Source: Alphaproteobacteria bacterium HGW-Alphaproteobacteria-4
GTDB lineage: Bacteria; Pseudomonadota; Alphaproteobacteria; Rhodobacterales; Rhodobacteraceae
Assembly (NCBI GenBank): GCA_002842855.1
Contig: PHEE01000006.1
Span: 1 to 64,000, forward strand
Length of the DNA stretch: 64,000 nt
Direction of reading: 5' to 3'
Shown: piece by piece, positions 9,878 through 18,732 of the stretch
Numbering within the stretch: the stretch's first letter is position 1
How the letters are laid out: the number at the start of each line of letters is the position of its first letter
Notes under the pieces: generated by a model
What the model was told of the DNA's origin: nothing
The model's input: only the letters and a program-made list of their open reading frames with translations
Database searches by the model: none
Made by a program: the position numbers and the translations under genes

Positions 9878-10294
9878 CTAGTGATCACGCCCTTCAGGCG
9901 GCGTCAACGGCGGCGCGTCGCCGGTTTCCGCCAGTGCCTCGGCGGCGGTATCGGTGCCGGGGCTGAAGGTTGCCCATTCTGACCCCTCGGGCTGCGGCAG
10001 CCCCTCGGGCCGGTCGCCGTGCAGGTTCGCCTTGGCCAGAAAATGCGCGCTGACAGGGGCGGTCAGGAACAGAAAGAGCGTGATGAGCAATTCATGCGCG
10101 CTGATGTGCCCCTGTTTGGTGGCAAAGAACAGCATCGAGGCAATCAGCACCCCGCCCACCCCCAGCGTGGTGGCCTTGGTCGGCGCGTGCAGCCGAGTCA
10201 TCGGGTCGGGCAGTTTGACCAGCCCGAATGAGCCGACAAAGCCGAAGACGCCTGCCAGCACCAGAAATCCCGTAATCAGCAGATCCCAGACCAT
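9878..10294 (-). CDS. mnhG: Mrp-type cation/H+ antiporter subunit G
   Basis: 138 aa with three membrane helices and the MnhG/PhaG signature FGLVKLPDPMTRLHAPTKATTLGVGG (core KLPDPMTRLHAPTKATTLG). The C-terminal ~40 residues are a polar Gly/Pro/Glu-rich tail. It is the last gene of the mrpA-G operon, 9 bp after mnhF. Mrp complexes are multisubunit membrane exchangers of Na+ or K+ for protons that support pH and salt tolerance. Confidence 0.93.
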   Translation of the reverse strand: MVWDLLITGFLVLAGVFGFVGSFGLVKLPDPMTRLHAPTKATTLGVGGVLIASMLFFATKQGHISAHELLITLFLFLTAPVSAHFLAKANLHGDRPEGLPQPEGSEWATFSPGTDTAAEALAETGDAPPLTPPEGRDH

Positions 10295-10303
10295 GCCCGC
10301 CCC

Positions 10304-10573
10304 CTATTCCACAATGTCGCCACGCAGCATGAACTTGGCATAGGCGACGGTCGAGACGAAGCCGACCATCGCAATCAGCACCGCCGCCTCGAAATAGACC
10401 GCGGTGCCTTGCTGGATGCCATAGAGCACCAGAAGCGCGATCACATTCACCACCATCGTGTCGAGCGCCAGCACCCGGTCGCTGACCCCCGGCGCGCGCA
10501 CAACGCGCCAGAGGTTGAGCAATAGCGCCAGCCCGAAACACGCGAATGCAAAGGTCAGTGCGGTGGCGATCAT
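10304..10573 (-). CDS. mnhF: Mrp-type cation/H+ antiporter subunit F
   Basis: 89 aa, three transmembrane helices; family pattern LWRVVRAPGVSDRVLALDTMVVNVIALLVL is present (core RAPGVSDRVLALDT). Overlaps the mnhE stop by 4 bp (ATGA), so it is coupled to it. Small integral membrane component of the Mrp complex. Confidence 0.93.
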   Translation of the reverse strand: MIATALTFAFACFGLALLLNLWRVVRAPGVSDRVLALDTMVVNVIALLVLYGIQQGTAVYFEAAVLIAMVGFVSTVAYAKFMLRGDIVE

Positions 10574-11058
10574 GCGAATATCTCCAGCAGGCGGGCCTCA
10601 TAACGGGTCTGGATGTCGTGCAGCACCGCCTCGGGGTCGGGCGCGTGCAGGCAATGCACCAGCAGCGTGCGGCCGTCGGCGGAAAGGTCGGCCGAAATGG
10701 TGCCGGGGGTCAACGTGATGGTTGCGGCCAGCACGGTTATCGCTTCGGGCCGGGTCAGCCGCAGCGGCACCGCCACCCATGCGGTGCGCAGCTTCGCGTT
10801 GGGCATGAAAAGCACGATTCGGGCCACGATGAAGTTTGCAATCACGATGTCCCAAAGAACGATGGCAAGGTAGATGACGATCATCGGCAGGTTGCGCAGG
10901 CGCGGGCGGTCTGGCCAGTAAGGCCCGGTCAGAACCGGTATCGCGGTGCCCAGCAGCGCCGCCATCACCAGTGAGCCAAGGGTTATCTGGTTAACCAGCA
11001 GCAGCCAGACCACCGCCAGCAGAAGTGTCAGTTGCGGGTGCGGGAACAGTTTGCGCAT
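10570..11058 (-). CDS. mnhE: Mrp-type cation/H+ antiporter subunit E
   Basis: 162 aa from ATG at 11058, which overlaps the mnhD stop. N-terminal membrane helices, then a soluble domain with ITLTPGTISAD and HCLHAPDPE, both typical of MnhE/MrpE. A longer in-frame start reaching 11136 lies inside mnhD and is rejected. Part of the same translationally coupled operon. Confidence 0.93.
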   Translation of the reverse strand: MRKLFPHPQLTLLLAVVWLLLVNQITLGSLVMAALLGTAIPVLTGPYWPDRPRLRNLPMIVIYLAIVLWDIVIANFIVARIVLFMPNAKLRTAWVAVPLRLTRPEAITVLAATITLTPGTISADLSADGRTLLVHCLHAPDPEAVLHDIQTRYEARLLEIFA

Positions 11059-12554
11059 CACGGTGCCCCCCCGCCCAAAACCGCCGCAATGTAGGGCGCC
11101 GGTGCGTAGAGCGCCGCGGCGGCGGCATTCAGCCAACCGCTCACCGGCCCTGCCGCTGCCGTCAACGCCACCAGCGCTGCCAGCAGCCCGGCGATGCCTG
11201 CCAGTGCCAGCGGCTGCGAAGGTTCGGGCACCGCCGCATCGCTGGTTGCCCAGAACAATGCCGCGCCCGCGCGCGCCAAACCCGCGACGGCAAGCAGAGA
11301 ACCGACCAGAATGGCGGCCCAGATGGCCCAGACCGCAGGCTCGGCGCGTGCCGCATCAAGGATCAGCAGCTTGCCCAGAAAACCCGGCAGCGGCGGCATC
11401 CCCGCCACTCCGATCGCCACCGCAAAAAACAGCGCGGCCAGCAGACCATGGTTTGCCATGCGCGGGCCGGGCACAAGGCGCAACCCGCCGCGCTGCCCGC
11501 GCACCAGATCGGCAACCAGAAACATCGCGCCTGCGGCAAGGGTCGAATGGATCAGGTAGAACAGCGCCGCCCCGGTTGCCGCAGGCGTGAACATCGCCAC
11601 CCCAAGCATGAGCGTGCCGACCGAGCCTATCACCGCGAAGGCGGCCATCTGCCCCAGATCGCGGGCGCCCATCACGCCGATCATGCCCAAGAGCAGCGTT
11701 ACCCCCGCAGCGGGCAGCAGCAGCGCACCGCCGATGTCGCCCGCCGGGCCATCCACGCCAAAACCCAGCGTGAACATCCGCAAGATCGCATAGACCCCCA
11801 CCTTGGTCAGAATGGCAAACAGTGCCGCCACCGGGCCGGGGGCGCTGGCATAGGTGGCGGGCAGCCAGAATTGCAGCGGCACCAGTGCAGCCTTGATTGC
11901 GAACACCAACAGCAAGAGCACCGCCCCCACCCGCAACAAACCCGCCTCCGAGGCCGGAACCGCTGCCGCTTTCACTGCCAGATCGGCCATGTTGAGCGTG
12001 CCGGTCACCGCATAGATGGTGCCCAGTGCAAACAGGAACAGCACCGACCCGGCGAGGTTCATCACCACATACTGCACCCCGGCGCGCAGCCGCGCCCGCC
12101 CGCCGCCGTGAATCATCAGCCCATAGGACGCGATCAGCATGACCTCGAAGAACACGAAAAGGTTGAAGGCGTCACCGGTCAGAAACGCGCCTGCCAGCCC
12201 CATCAGCTGAAACTGGAAAAGCGCATGAAAATGCCGCCCCCGCGCATCCCACCCGGTGCCGATCACATGCGCCAGCACCGCCAGCGCCAGTGCCGCGCTC
12301 AGCCCCAGCATCAGCGTGGCAAGCCGGTCGGCCACCAGCACGATTCCGAACGGCGCGGGCCAGTCGCCCAACCGGTAAACCCCGATCCCGCCAGCGCTTG
12401 CCTGCACCAGCAGGACCCCGGCCAAGACCGCAAACCCCACCGTGCCCGCGCCTGAAAGCAACCGCTGCGCGCGCAAATCGTTCCGCGCCAGCAGCACCAG
12501 CAGCGGCGCGAGCAGCGCGGGCAGTACCACCGGGGCGATGATCCAGTGGTTCAT
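11058..12554 (-). CDS. mnhD: Mrp-type cation/H+ antiporter subunit D
   Basis: 498 aa, a NuoN/MrpD-like polytopic protein of about 14 helices with a proton-antiporter domain (GDAFNLFVFFEVMLIASYGL, AIKAALVPLQFWLPATYASAPGPVAALFAILTKVG; only cores cited: EVMLIASYGL and PLQFWLPATYA with the conserved Lys and Glu). It is one of the two large proton-path subunits of Mrp. Start and stop overlap mnhC and mnhE by 4 and 1-3 bp. Confidence 0.95.
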   Translation of the reverse strand: MNHWIIAPVVLPALLAPLLVLLARNDLRAQRLLSGAGTVGFAVLAGVLLVQASAGGIGVYRLGDWPAPFGIVLVADRLATLMLGLSAALALAVLAHVIGTGWDARGRHFHALFQFQLMGLAGAFLTGDAFNLFVFFEVMLIASYGLMIHGGGRARLRAGVQYVVMNLAGSVLFLFALGTIYAVTGTLNMADLAVKAAAVPASEAGLLRVGAVLLLLVFAIKAALVPLQFWLPATYASAPGPVAALFAILTKVGVYAILRMFTLGFGVDGPAGDIGGALLLPAAGVTLLLGMIGVMGARDLGQMAAFAVIGSVGTLMLGVAMFTPAATGAALFYLIHSTLAAGAMFLVADLVRGQRGGLRLVPGPRMANHGLLAALFFAVAIGVAGMPPLPGFLGKLLILDAARAEPAVWAIWAAILVGSLLAVAGLARAGAALFWATSDAAVPEPSQPLALAGIAGLLAALVALTAAAGPVSGWLNAAAAALYAPAPYIAAVLGGGAP

Positions 12555-12883
12555 TCGCGGCCCTCGCCCAGATCAATGCCGTCGTCGCCCGAGGCGATGA
12601 ACGACCCAAGCGCCATCAGCACCACAACCGCCGTCATGCCAAACGAAATGACGATGGCGGTCAGCACCAGCGCCTGCGGCAACGGGTCGGTATAGCCGGT
12701 GGCGGTATCGGATAGCACCGGCGGCATGTTCACCACCAGCCGCCCGGTGGCGAACAGGAACACGTTGACCGCGTAAGACAGCATCGCCGTGCCCAGCACT
12801 ACCGGAAAGGTCTGGCGCCGCAGGATCAGGTAGACCCCGACAGCCGTCATCACCGCCACTGCGCTTGCGACCAGTGCTTCCAT
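12551..12883 (-). CDS. mnhC: Mrp-type cation/H+ antiporter subunit C
   Basis: 110 aa, NuoK-like with three helices. Family motifs GVYLILRR, AVNVFLFATGRL, DPLPQALVLTAIVISFG are present. Overlaps mnhA by 1 bp and mnhD by 4 bp. Confidence 0.95.
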   Translation of the reverse strand: MEALVASAVAVMTAVGVYLILRRQTFPVVLGTAMLSYAVNVFLFATGRLVVNMPPVLSDTATGYTDPLPQALVLTAIVISFGMTAVVVLMALGSFIASGDDGIDLGEGRE

Positions 12884-15696
12884 CAGCTGCCCTCCCCGCG
12901 CCGCCGCTCGTCGGTCATCGCGCGCCAGGACAGGCGCGACAGGCTTGCCAGTGCCAGCATCACCGCGCCGACCACGGTCAGAAACACGCCGAGGTCAAAA
13001 CCCATCGCCGAAGCCAGCTCGAACTTTTCCAGCGGCGGCAGGTGCACATAGCCAAACACCGAGGTCAGGAACGGGCGCCCCGCGAACCAGGCACCCAGCC
13101 CGGTCAGCCCGGCAATCAGAACCCCTGCGCCGATCAGCGAATGATACTCAAACCGTTGCCGCGCCTCGGCCCATGCAAGACCGGATGCCATGTACTGCAT
13201 CACCAGCGCGATCGAAACCACCAGCCCCGCCACAAAACCGCCGCCCGGTGCGTTGTGCCCGCGCAGGAAGATGTAGACCCCCACCATCAGCGCCACCGGC
13301 AGCACCAGCCGCGTTGCCACCACCAGCATCACCGGGTGCGCATCGCCCGCGCGCGGCTGATCCGGGCTCCAGGCCATCAGGCGGCGCAAGTTGGGGCGGC
13401 GCAACAGCACATCGGCCAGCGCGTAAATCACCAGCGCGGCAATGCCGAGCACGATGATCTCGCCAAAGGTATCATAGCCACGGAAGTCAACCAGAATGAC
13501 ATTGACAACGTTGGTGCCGCCGCCGCCGGTGTAGGCGTTCTCGAGATGGTAGCCGGAAATCGTCGGCGCCGCGAAATCGCGCCGCATCAGGGCATAGATC
13601 AGCGCCCCGATGCCCAGCCCGGCGCCTGCCGCAATCACTGCATCGCGGGCGCGGCGCGGCGCAGGTTCGGCAACGCTAAGCTTGGGCAGAAAGTTCAGCG
13701 CCAGCAGCATCAGCACCACCGTTACCACCTCGACCGTGATCTGCGTCAGCGCCAGGTCAGGGGCCGAAAGGTAAACGAACCCGACCGACACCATCAGCCC
13801 GATGATACCGATCAGAACCAGTGCCAGCAGCCGGTCGCGGTGGAACAGCGGCAGGCAGAGGCTGGCCACGATCAGCGCCAGCCAGCCGACCCCCACCACC
13901 GGGTTTACCGCCAGCATCGGCCGCGTTTGCAGCCCGATCCCGGCGCTGGCAAAGGCCCAACCGCCCGCCGCCACCGCCACCAGCACCAGTGCCGCCAGCG
14001 CGCGCGCCATGGCGCCGTCGTGCAGCGCCTCGCTCAACCGCCGCGCGCCCGATTCGGCCGTCGTTATCAGCGCCGTATAAATTGCCCCGGCATCAAGCCG
14101 CGCCAGCGCCCCGCCCGCCCGCTGCAAGCGCCGCTGTTGCGTGAGCAGCAGTGCCCCGCCCGCCAGCGCAATGCCCGACATCGCCAGCGCGGGCGTGACC
14201 CCATGCCAGATCTTCAGCGCCACCTCGGGCAGATCGCCGCCCACCGCCGCCGCCGCCGCCGCCGACACCAGCGGCTGTGCCAACGCGGGCCAAAGCCCGA
14301 CCGTGACCACCACCGCTACCAGCACGGCGGGCGATAGCCAAAGCCCCGGCCCGGGGTCATGCGGTGGCTTGGGGTAATCGTTGCGCTCCGGCCCCAGAAA
14401 GGTCAGCGAAATCAGCCGGAACGAATAGCCCGCCGAAATCAGCGCGCCCAGCGTGGCCAGCCCCGGCAGAAGCCAGACATTGCCGAGGTAGGGCGTGTGC
14501 GCCGCCGCCTCGAGCATCATTTCCTTGCTCAGAAACCCGTTGAGCAGCGGCACCCCCGCCATCGACAGCGCCGCCAGCGTGGCCAGCCCGAAGGTGATCG
14601 GCATCAGGCGGCGCAAGCCGCCCAGCAGGTCAATATCGCGGGTGCCGGTCTCGTGGTCGATGATCCCGGCGCCCATGAACAGCGCCGCCTTGAAGCTCGC
14701 GTGGTTGATAATGTGAAACACCGCCGCCAGCGCCGCCGCCTTGGTGCCAAAGCCCAGCAGCATGACGATCAGCCCCAGATGCGAGACCGTGGAATAGGCC
14801 AGCAGCGCCTTGAGGTCAGTGCGAAACAGCGCCACCGTGGCACCCCAGAGCATGGTCACCAGCCCGACGGTGGTGACCGCATAGAACCACTCGGGCGTGC
14901 CCGAAAGCACCGGCCAGAGCCGCGCGAGCAGGAATACCCCGGCCTTCACCATGGTGGCGGAATGCAGATAGGCCGAGACCGGCGTCGGCGCCGCCATCGC
15001 GCGCGGCAGCCAGAAATGAAACGGGAACTGCGCCGACTTGGTGAAGGCGCCGAGCAGGATCAGCGCCAGTGCCAGCGGGTACTGCGACGAGCCGCGAATA
15101 GCCGCGCCCGCCTCGACAATCGCCGAAATCTCGTAACTGCCGGCGATACCACCCAGTATCAGCATGCCAGCGATCATCGCGAGGCCGCCCGTCGCGGTCA
15201 CCACCAGCGCCATCAACGCGCCAGCGCGCGCCTCGGGCTTGTGGCTCCAATAGCCGATCAGCAGGAACGAGCTGAGTGAGGTCAGTTCCCAGAAGATCAG
15301 CAACAGCAGGATGTTGTCGGAAAGCACGATGCCCAGCATCGCGCCCTGAAACAGCATCAGATAGGTAAAAAATCGCCCCGCCGGGTCCGAGCGCGCGAGG
15401 TAAAAGCGCGCGTAGAGCAGAATCAGCAGCCCGATGCCGAGGATCAGCAGCGCAAACAGCGCCGCCAGCCCGTCTAGCCGGAAGCTGGCCGATAGCCCCA
15501 GTGCAGGCAGCCAGTCAATCCGCGTGGCCACCGCCTCGCCCGCCAGCACCTGCGGCAGATGCGCCAGCACCCCCGCGAACGCCAGCGCCGTTGCCAGCCC
15601 CGCCCCAAGCGCCGCCGCCGAACGCCCCGACCGGATCAGAACCCCCGGCAAAAGCGCGCCCAGAAACGGCAAGATTACGATCAGCGCAAGGTTCAT
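12883..15696 (-). CDS. mnhA: Mrp antiporter subunit A fused to subunit B
   Basis: 937 aa from ATG at 15696 (MNLALIVILPFLGALLPG). Residues to ~500 are a NuoL-like proton-antiporter domain (FWELTSLSSFLLIGYWSHK, AQFPFHFWLPRAMAAPTPVSAYLHSATMVKAG, cores FWELTSL and PVSAYLHSATMVKAG). A NuoJ-like MrpA C-terminal region follows, then an MnhB domain at the end (VYIFLRGHNAPGGGFVAGL, GYVHLPPLEKFELASAMGFD, partly cited). The A/B fusion explains why no separate mnhB exists; it is common in alphaproteobacteria (Pha/Mrp group 2). First gene of the operon; the promoter should lie in 15700-15900, shared with the divergent gene at 15920. Confidence 0.95.
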   Translation of the reverse strand: MNLALIVILPFLGALLPGVLIRSGRSAAALGAGLATALAFAGVLAHLPQVLAGEAVATRIDWLPALGLSASFRLDGLAALFALLILGIGLLILLYARFYLARSDPAGRFFTYLMLFQGAMLGIVLSDNILLLLIFWELTSLSSFLLIGYWSHKPEARAGALMALVVTATGGLAMIAGMLILGGIAGSYEISAIVEAGAAIRGSSQYPLALALILLGAFTKSAQFPFHFWLPRAMAAPTPVSAYLHSATMVKAGVFLLARLWPVLSGTPEWFYAVTTVGLVTMLWGATVALFRTDLKALLAYSTVSHLGLIVMLLGFGTKAAALAAVFHIINHASFKAALFMGAGIIDHETGTRDIDLLGGLRRLMPITFGLATLAALSMAGVPLLNGFLSKEMMLEAAAHTPYLGNVWLLPGLATLGALISAGYSFRLISLTFLGPERNDYPKPPHDPGPGLWLSPAVLVAVVVTVGLWPALAQPLVSAAAAAAVGGDLPEVALKIWHGVTPALAMSGIALAGGALLLTQQRRLQRAGGALARLDAGAIYTALITTAESGARRLSEALHDGAMARALAALVLVAVAAGGWAFASAGIGLQTRPMLAVNPVVGVGWLALIVASLCLPLFHRDRLLALVLIGIIGLMVSVGFVYLSAPDLALTQITVEVVTVVLMLLALNFLPKLSVAEPAPRRARDAVIAAGAGLGIGALIYALMRRDFAAPTISGYHLENAYTGGGGTNVVNVILVDFRGYDTFGEIIVLGIAALVIYALADVLLRRPNLRRLMAWSPDQPRAGDAHPVMLVVATRLVLPVALMVGVYIFLRGHNAPGGGFVAGLVVSIALVMQYMASGLAWAEARQRFEYHSLIGAGVLIAGLTGLGAWFAGRPFLTSVFGYVHLPPLEKFELASAMGFDLGVFLTVVGAVMLALASLSRLSWRAMTDERRRGEGS

Positions 15697-15919
15697 GCGG
15701 AGGCTTTTCCGGTCGTTGCGGGCACCCATCCGGGGTGCGGGTCAATGGCGCGTGTGCCTTAACTGTGTGCATCTGGTCGAGGTGTCAAGCCGAATGCGGC
15801 GGCAGGGCTGCGGCAGGGCCGCGCAGGGCATGGGGTGGGGCAGGATATTTCGGTGGCGCTGTAACAGCATCGCGATCTGGCGGTCAAGCTGGCAGTAGTG
15901 CAGAAGAAAAGGGAAAGCC

Positions 15920-18106
15920 ATGCCGCCGACGACCCCCGCTTCCAGACCCCGCCGGGGCGCAAGGCCGCTGGTCTTCGCCGTGCTGGTGCTGGCGGTGCTG
16001 GTGGCGGGCTACGCGCTGCGCAACCTCGTGCCCGACATGGCGGCGTTGCGTGGCTATGCCGAGGCCGCCGCCGCCTGGAAGGCGGAGCGGCCGGCGCTGG
16101 TGGCGCTTGCGGTGTTTGCGCTTTACGTTGCCGCCACCGCGCTGTCGCTGCCGCTGGCCAGCCTGATGACACTGGTCATAGGCGCGCTGTTCGGCCTTTT
16201 CTGGGGCACGGTGATCGTGTCGTTCGCCTCGACCATCGGCGCCACGCTGGCGTTTCTCGCCGCGCGGTTCCTGCTGCGCGATGCGGTGACGGCACGGCTG
16301 GGCACCCGCGCGCAGGCGCTGGCCGAAGGCTTTGCCCGCGACGGCGCATTTTACCTCTTCACGCTGCGGCTGATACCTGCGGTGCCATTCTTTGCCATCA
16401 ACCTTGGCATGGGGCTGACGGCCATTCCGGTGCGCGCGTTTTATCTGGTCAGCCAGATCGGCATGCTTGCGGGCACGGTGGTCTATGTGAACGCGGGCAC
16501 GCAATTGGCGCGACTCGACAGCCTTTCAGGCATAGTCTCGCCTGGTCTTTTTGCTTCTTTCGCCCTGCTGGGCCTTTTCCCCTGGATCACACGCATGTTT
16601 ATCAACACTCTCAAATCCCGCAAGGTTTACGCCCGTTGGCAAAAGCCTGCGCGGTTCGACCGCAACCTGATCGTGATCGGTGGCGGTGCGGCCGGGCTCG
16701 TATCCGCGTTCATCGGCGCCGCCGTGAAGGCCAAGGTCACGCTGATCGAAGGTCACAAGATGGGCGGCGATTGCCTGAACTACGGCTGCGTGCCCTCGAA
16801 GGCGCTGATCAAATCGGCCAAGCTCGCGCAGCAGATGCGCCACGCCGACCATTACGGCCTGGTCGCCACCACGCCGCAATTTTCCTTCAAGCGCGTCATG
16901 GCGCGGGTGCATGAAGTGATCGCCGAGGTCGAGCCGCACGACAGCGTGGAACGCTACACCGGGCTTGGTGTCGAGGTGCTTACGGGCCACGCGCGGCTGA
17001 TCGACCCCTGGACGGTGGAAATTACCGATGCGGCGGGGGCCAAGCAGCGGCTCACCACCCGCTCGATCATCCTTGCCACCGGCGCCGCGCCCTTCGTGCC
17101 GCCGCTGCCGGGGATTGAGACCGTGGGCTACCTGACCTCGGACACGCTTTGGGAAAAGCTGGCCGAGCTCGACAATGCCCCCAAGCGCCTTGTGGTGCTG
17201 GGCGGCGGGCCGATCGGGTCGGAACTGGCGCAAAGTTTTGCGCGGCTGGGGTCGAACGTTACACAGATCGAAATGGCCCCGCGCATCATGATCCGCGAGG
17301 ATGAAGAGGTTTCGGCGCTGGCCAAGGCCGCGCTTGAGGCCGACGGCGTGCGGGTGCTGACCGGGCACAAGGCGTTGGCCTGCGGCGTGACCGATGGCGA
17401 GAAATGGATCGAGGTCGAGGCGAACGGCACCACCTCGCGCATCGCCTTTGACGAAATGATCGCCGCCGTGGGCCGCAGCCCGCGCCTGAAAGGCTATGGG
17501 CTGGAAGAGCTGGGGATTCCGGTCAACCGGGTGATTACCACCAACGAATATCTTGAAACGCTTTACCCCAACATCTTTGCCGCGGGCGATGTGGCTGGCC
17601 CCTATCAGTTCACCCATACCGCCGCGCATCAGGCATGGTTTGCCGCCGTCAACGCGCTTTTTGGCCGCTTCTGGCGCTTCAAGGCCGATTACCGGGTGAT
17701 TCCCTGGGCAACCTTTCTTGACCCCGAGGTTGCCCGTGTCGGCCTGAACGAGCAGGAAGCGCGCGAAAAGGGCATTGCCTATGAGGTCGCCCGCTTCGAC
17801 ATTGCCGAGCTTGACCGCGCCATTGCCGATGGCACCGCGCGGGGTTTCGTGAAGGTGCTGACGGTGCCGGGGCGCGACCGGGTGCTGGGTGTCACCATTG
17901 TGGGCGAACACGCGGGCGACCTTTTGGCCGAATATGTGCTGGCGATGAAACACGGGCTGGGGCTGAACAAGATCATGGGCACCATTCATACCTACCCCAC
18001 GCTTTCCGAGGCCAACAAATACGCGGCGGGCGAATGGAAAAAGGCGCATGTCAACCCGCGCACCCTGCGCTGGCTGGAGCGTTTTCACACCTGGCAGCGG
18101 GGCTAG
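15920..18106 (+). CDS. TVP38/TMEM64 (VTT) membrane domain fused to an FAD/NAD disulfide oxidoreductase
   Basis: 728 aa. Residues ~15-235 form a membrane VTT/SNARE-associated domain (VIGALFGLFWGTVIVSF, LRLIPAVPFFAINLGMGLT). From ~245 there is a complete pyridine-nucleotide disulfide reductase: FAD Rossmann motif VIGGGAAGL, the redox pair GGDCLNYGCVPSKA at ~282-287, NAD site VVLGGGPIGSELAQ, FAGDV..PYQFTH, and a dimerisation domain with HTYPTLSE. This is the layout of mercuric-reductase-like proteins in many proteobacteria. The C-terminal Cys pair needed for Hg(II) in true MerA is not seen (ends LERFHTWQRG), so mercury reduction is unlikely and the substrate is unknown. SD AAGGGAAAGCC precedes ATG. 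3 bp before the next gene. Confidence 0.9.
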   Translation: MPPTTPASRPRRGARPLVFAVLVLAVLVAGYALRNLVPDMAALRGYAEAAAAWKAERPALVALAVFALYVAATALSLPLASLMTLVIGALFGLFWGTVIVSFASTIGATLAFLAARFLLRDAVTARLGTRAQALAEGFARDGAFYLFTLRLIPAVPFFAINLGMGLTAIPVRAFYLVSQIGMLAGTVVYVNAGTQLARLDSLSGIVSPGLFASFALLGLFPWITRMFINTLKSRKVYARWQKPARFDRNLIVIGGGAAGLVSAFIGAAVKAKVTLIEGHKMGGDCLNYGCVPSKALIKSAKLAQQMRHADHYGLVATTPQFSFKRVMARVHEVIAEVEPHDSVERYTGLGVEVLTGHARLIDPWTVEITDAAGAKQRLTTRSIILATGAAPFVPPLPGIETVGYLTSDTLWEKLAELDNAPKRLVVLGGGPIGSELAQSFARLGSNVTQIEMAPRIMIREDEEVSALAKAALEADGVRVLTGHKALACGVTDGEKWIEVEANGTTSRIAFDEMIAAVGRSPRLKGYGLEELGIPVNRVITTNEYLETLYPNIFAAGDVAGPYQFTHTAAHQAWFAAVNALFGRFWRFKADYRVIPWATFLDPEVARVGLNEQEAREKGIAYEVARFDIAELDRAIADGTARGFVKVLTVPGRDRVLGVTIVGEHAGDLLAEYVLAMKHGLGLNKIMGTIHTYPTLSEANKYAAGEWKKAHVNPRTLRWLERFHTWQRG

Positions 18107-18109
18107 GCA

Positions 18110-18712
18110 ATGATCGACGCGGCGATATTGCCGCTGCAACGGCGGCTGCTGGCTCCACCTGCCGAGGCGCTTGCGGCGCGCGGCATCAGCGCCGACCAGA
18201 TCACCCTGGCGGGGTTCGTGCTGGGCGTGCTGGCGGTGCCCGCGCTGGCGCTTGGGCAGTTCTGGCTGGCGCTGGGGCTGATCGCGCTCAACCGGGTGGC
18301 GGATGGGCTTGATGGCGCGGTGGCGCGGCTCAATGGCCCGACCGACCGCGGCGCGTTTCTGGATATCGCGCTCGATTTCCTGTTCTACGCGCTGGTGCCC
18401 CTGGGTTTTGCGATTGCCAACCCCGCCAATGCCTTGCCCGCCGCGGTGCTGATTGCTGCCTTTGTCGGCACCGGGTCTTCGTTTCTGGCCTTTGCCGCGA
18501 TTGCCGCCAAGCGCGGCATCAGCGCGGCTTCCTACCCCAGCAAGGGGCTTTACTACCTTGGCGGCCTGACCGAGGGCACCGAGACCATCGCGCTGTTTGT
18601 GGCGATGTGCCTCTGGCCTGCCGCCTTCCCCGTGCTTGCCTATATCTTCGCCGTCGCCTGCGCCCTGACCACGTTGACCCGTTGGCGGCAGGGCTGGCAC
18701 GCCTTTTCCTGA
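18110..18712 (+). CDS. CDP-alcohol phosphatidyltransferase family protein
   Basis: 200 aa, about five to six helices. The catalytic signature is DGLDGAVARLNGPTDRGAFLD followed by IALD. Between AR and the next Gly there are seven residues, where PgsA/PssA have eight, so it belongs to a variant subgroup. The family transfers a phospho-alcohol onto CDP-diacylglycerol or related donors in the membrane; the alcohol here is unknown. Downstream of, and almost touching, the oxidoreductase, and 20 bp before an ABC substrate-binding gene. Confidence 0.88.
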   Translation: MIDAAILPLQRRLLAPPAEALAARGISADQITLAGFVLGVLAVPALALGQFWLALGLIALNRVADGLDGAVARLNGPTDRGAFLDIALDFLFYALVPLGFAIANPANALPAAVLIAAFVGTGSSFLAFAAIAAKRGISAASYPSKGLYYLGGLTEGTETIALFVAMCLWPAAFPVLAYIFAVACALTTLTRWRQGWHAFS

Positions 18713-18732
18713 CCCATCACACCGGAGACACC

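Noticed and set aside
12865-15279. Long plus-strand open frames opposite mnhA
   Set aside because: Composition is Arg/Gln/His-rich with no family features; they mirror the mrpA codon pattern.
16526-18700. 724-codon minus-strand frame opposite the VTT-oxidoreductase
   Set aside because: Antisense shadow; the plus strand has complete FAD/NAD motifs and a good start.
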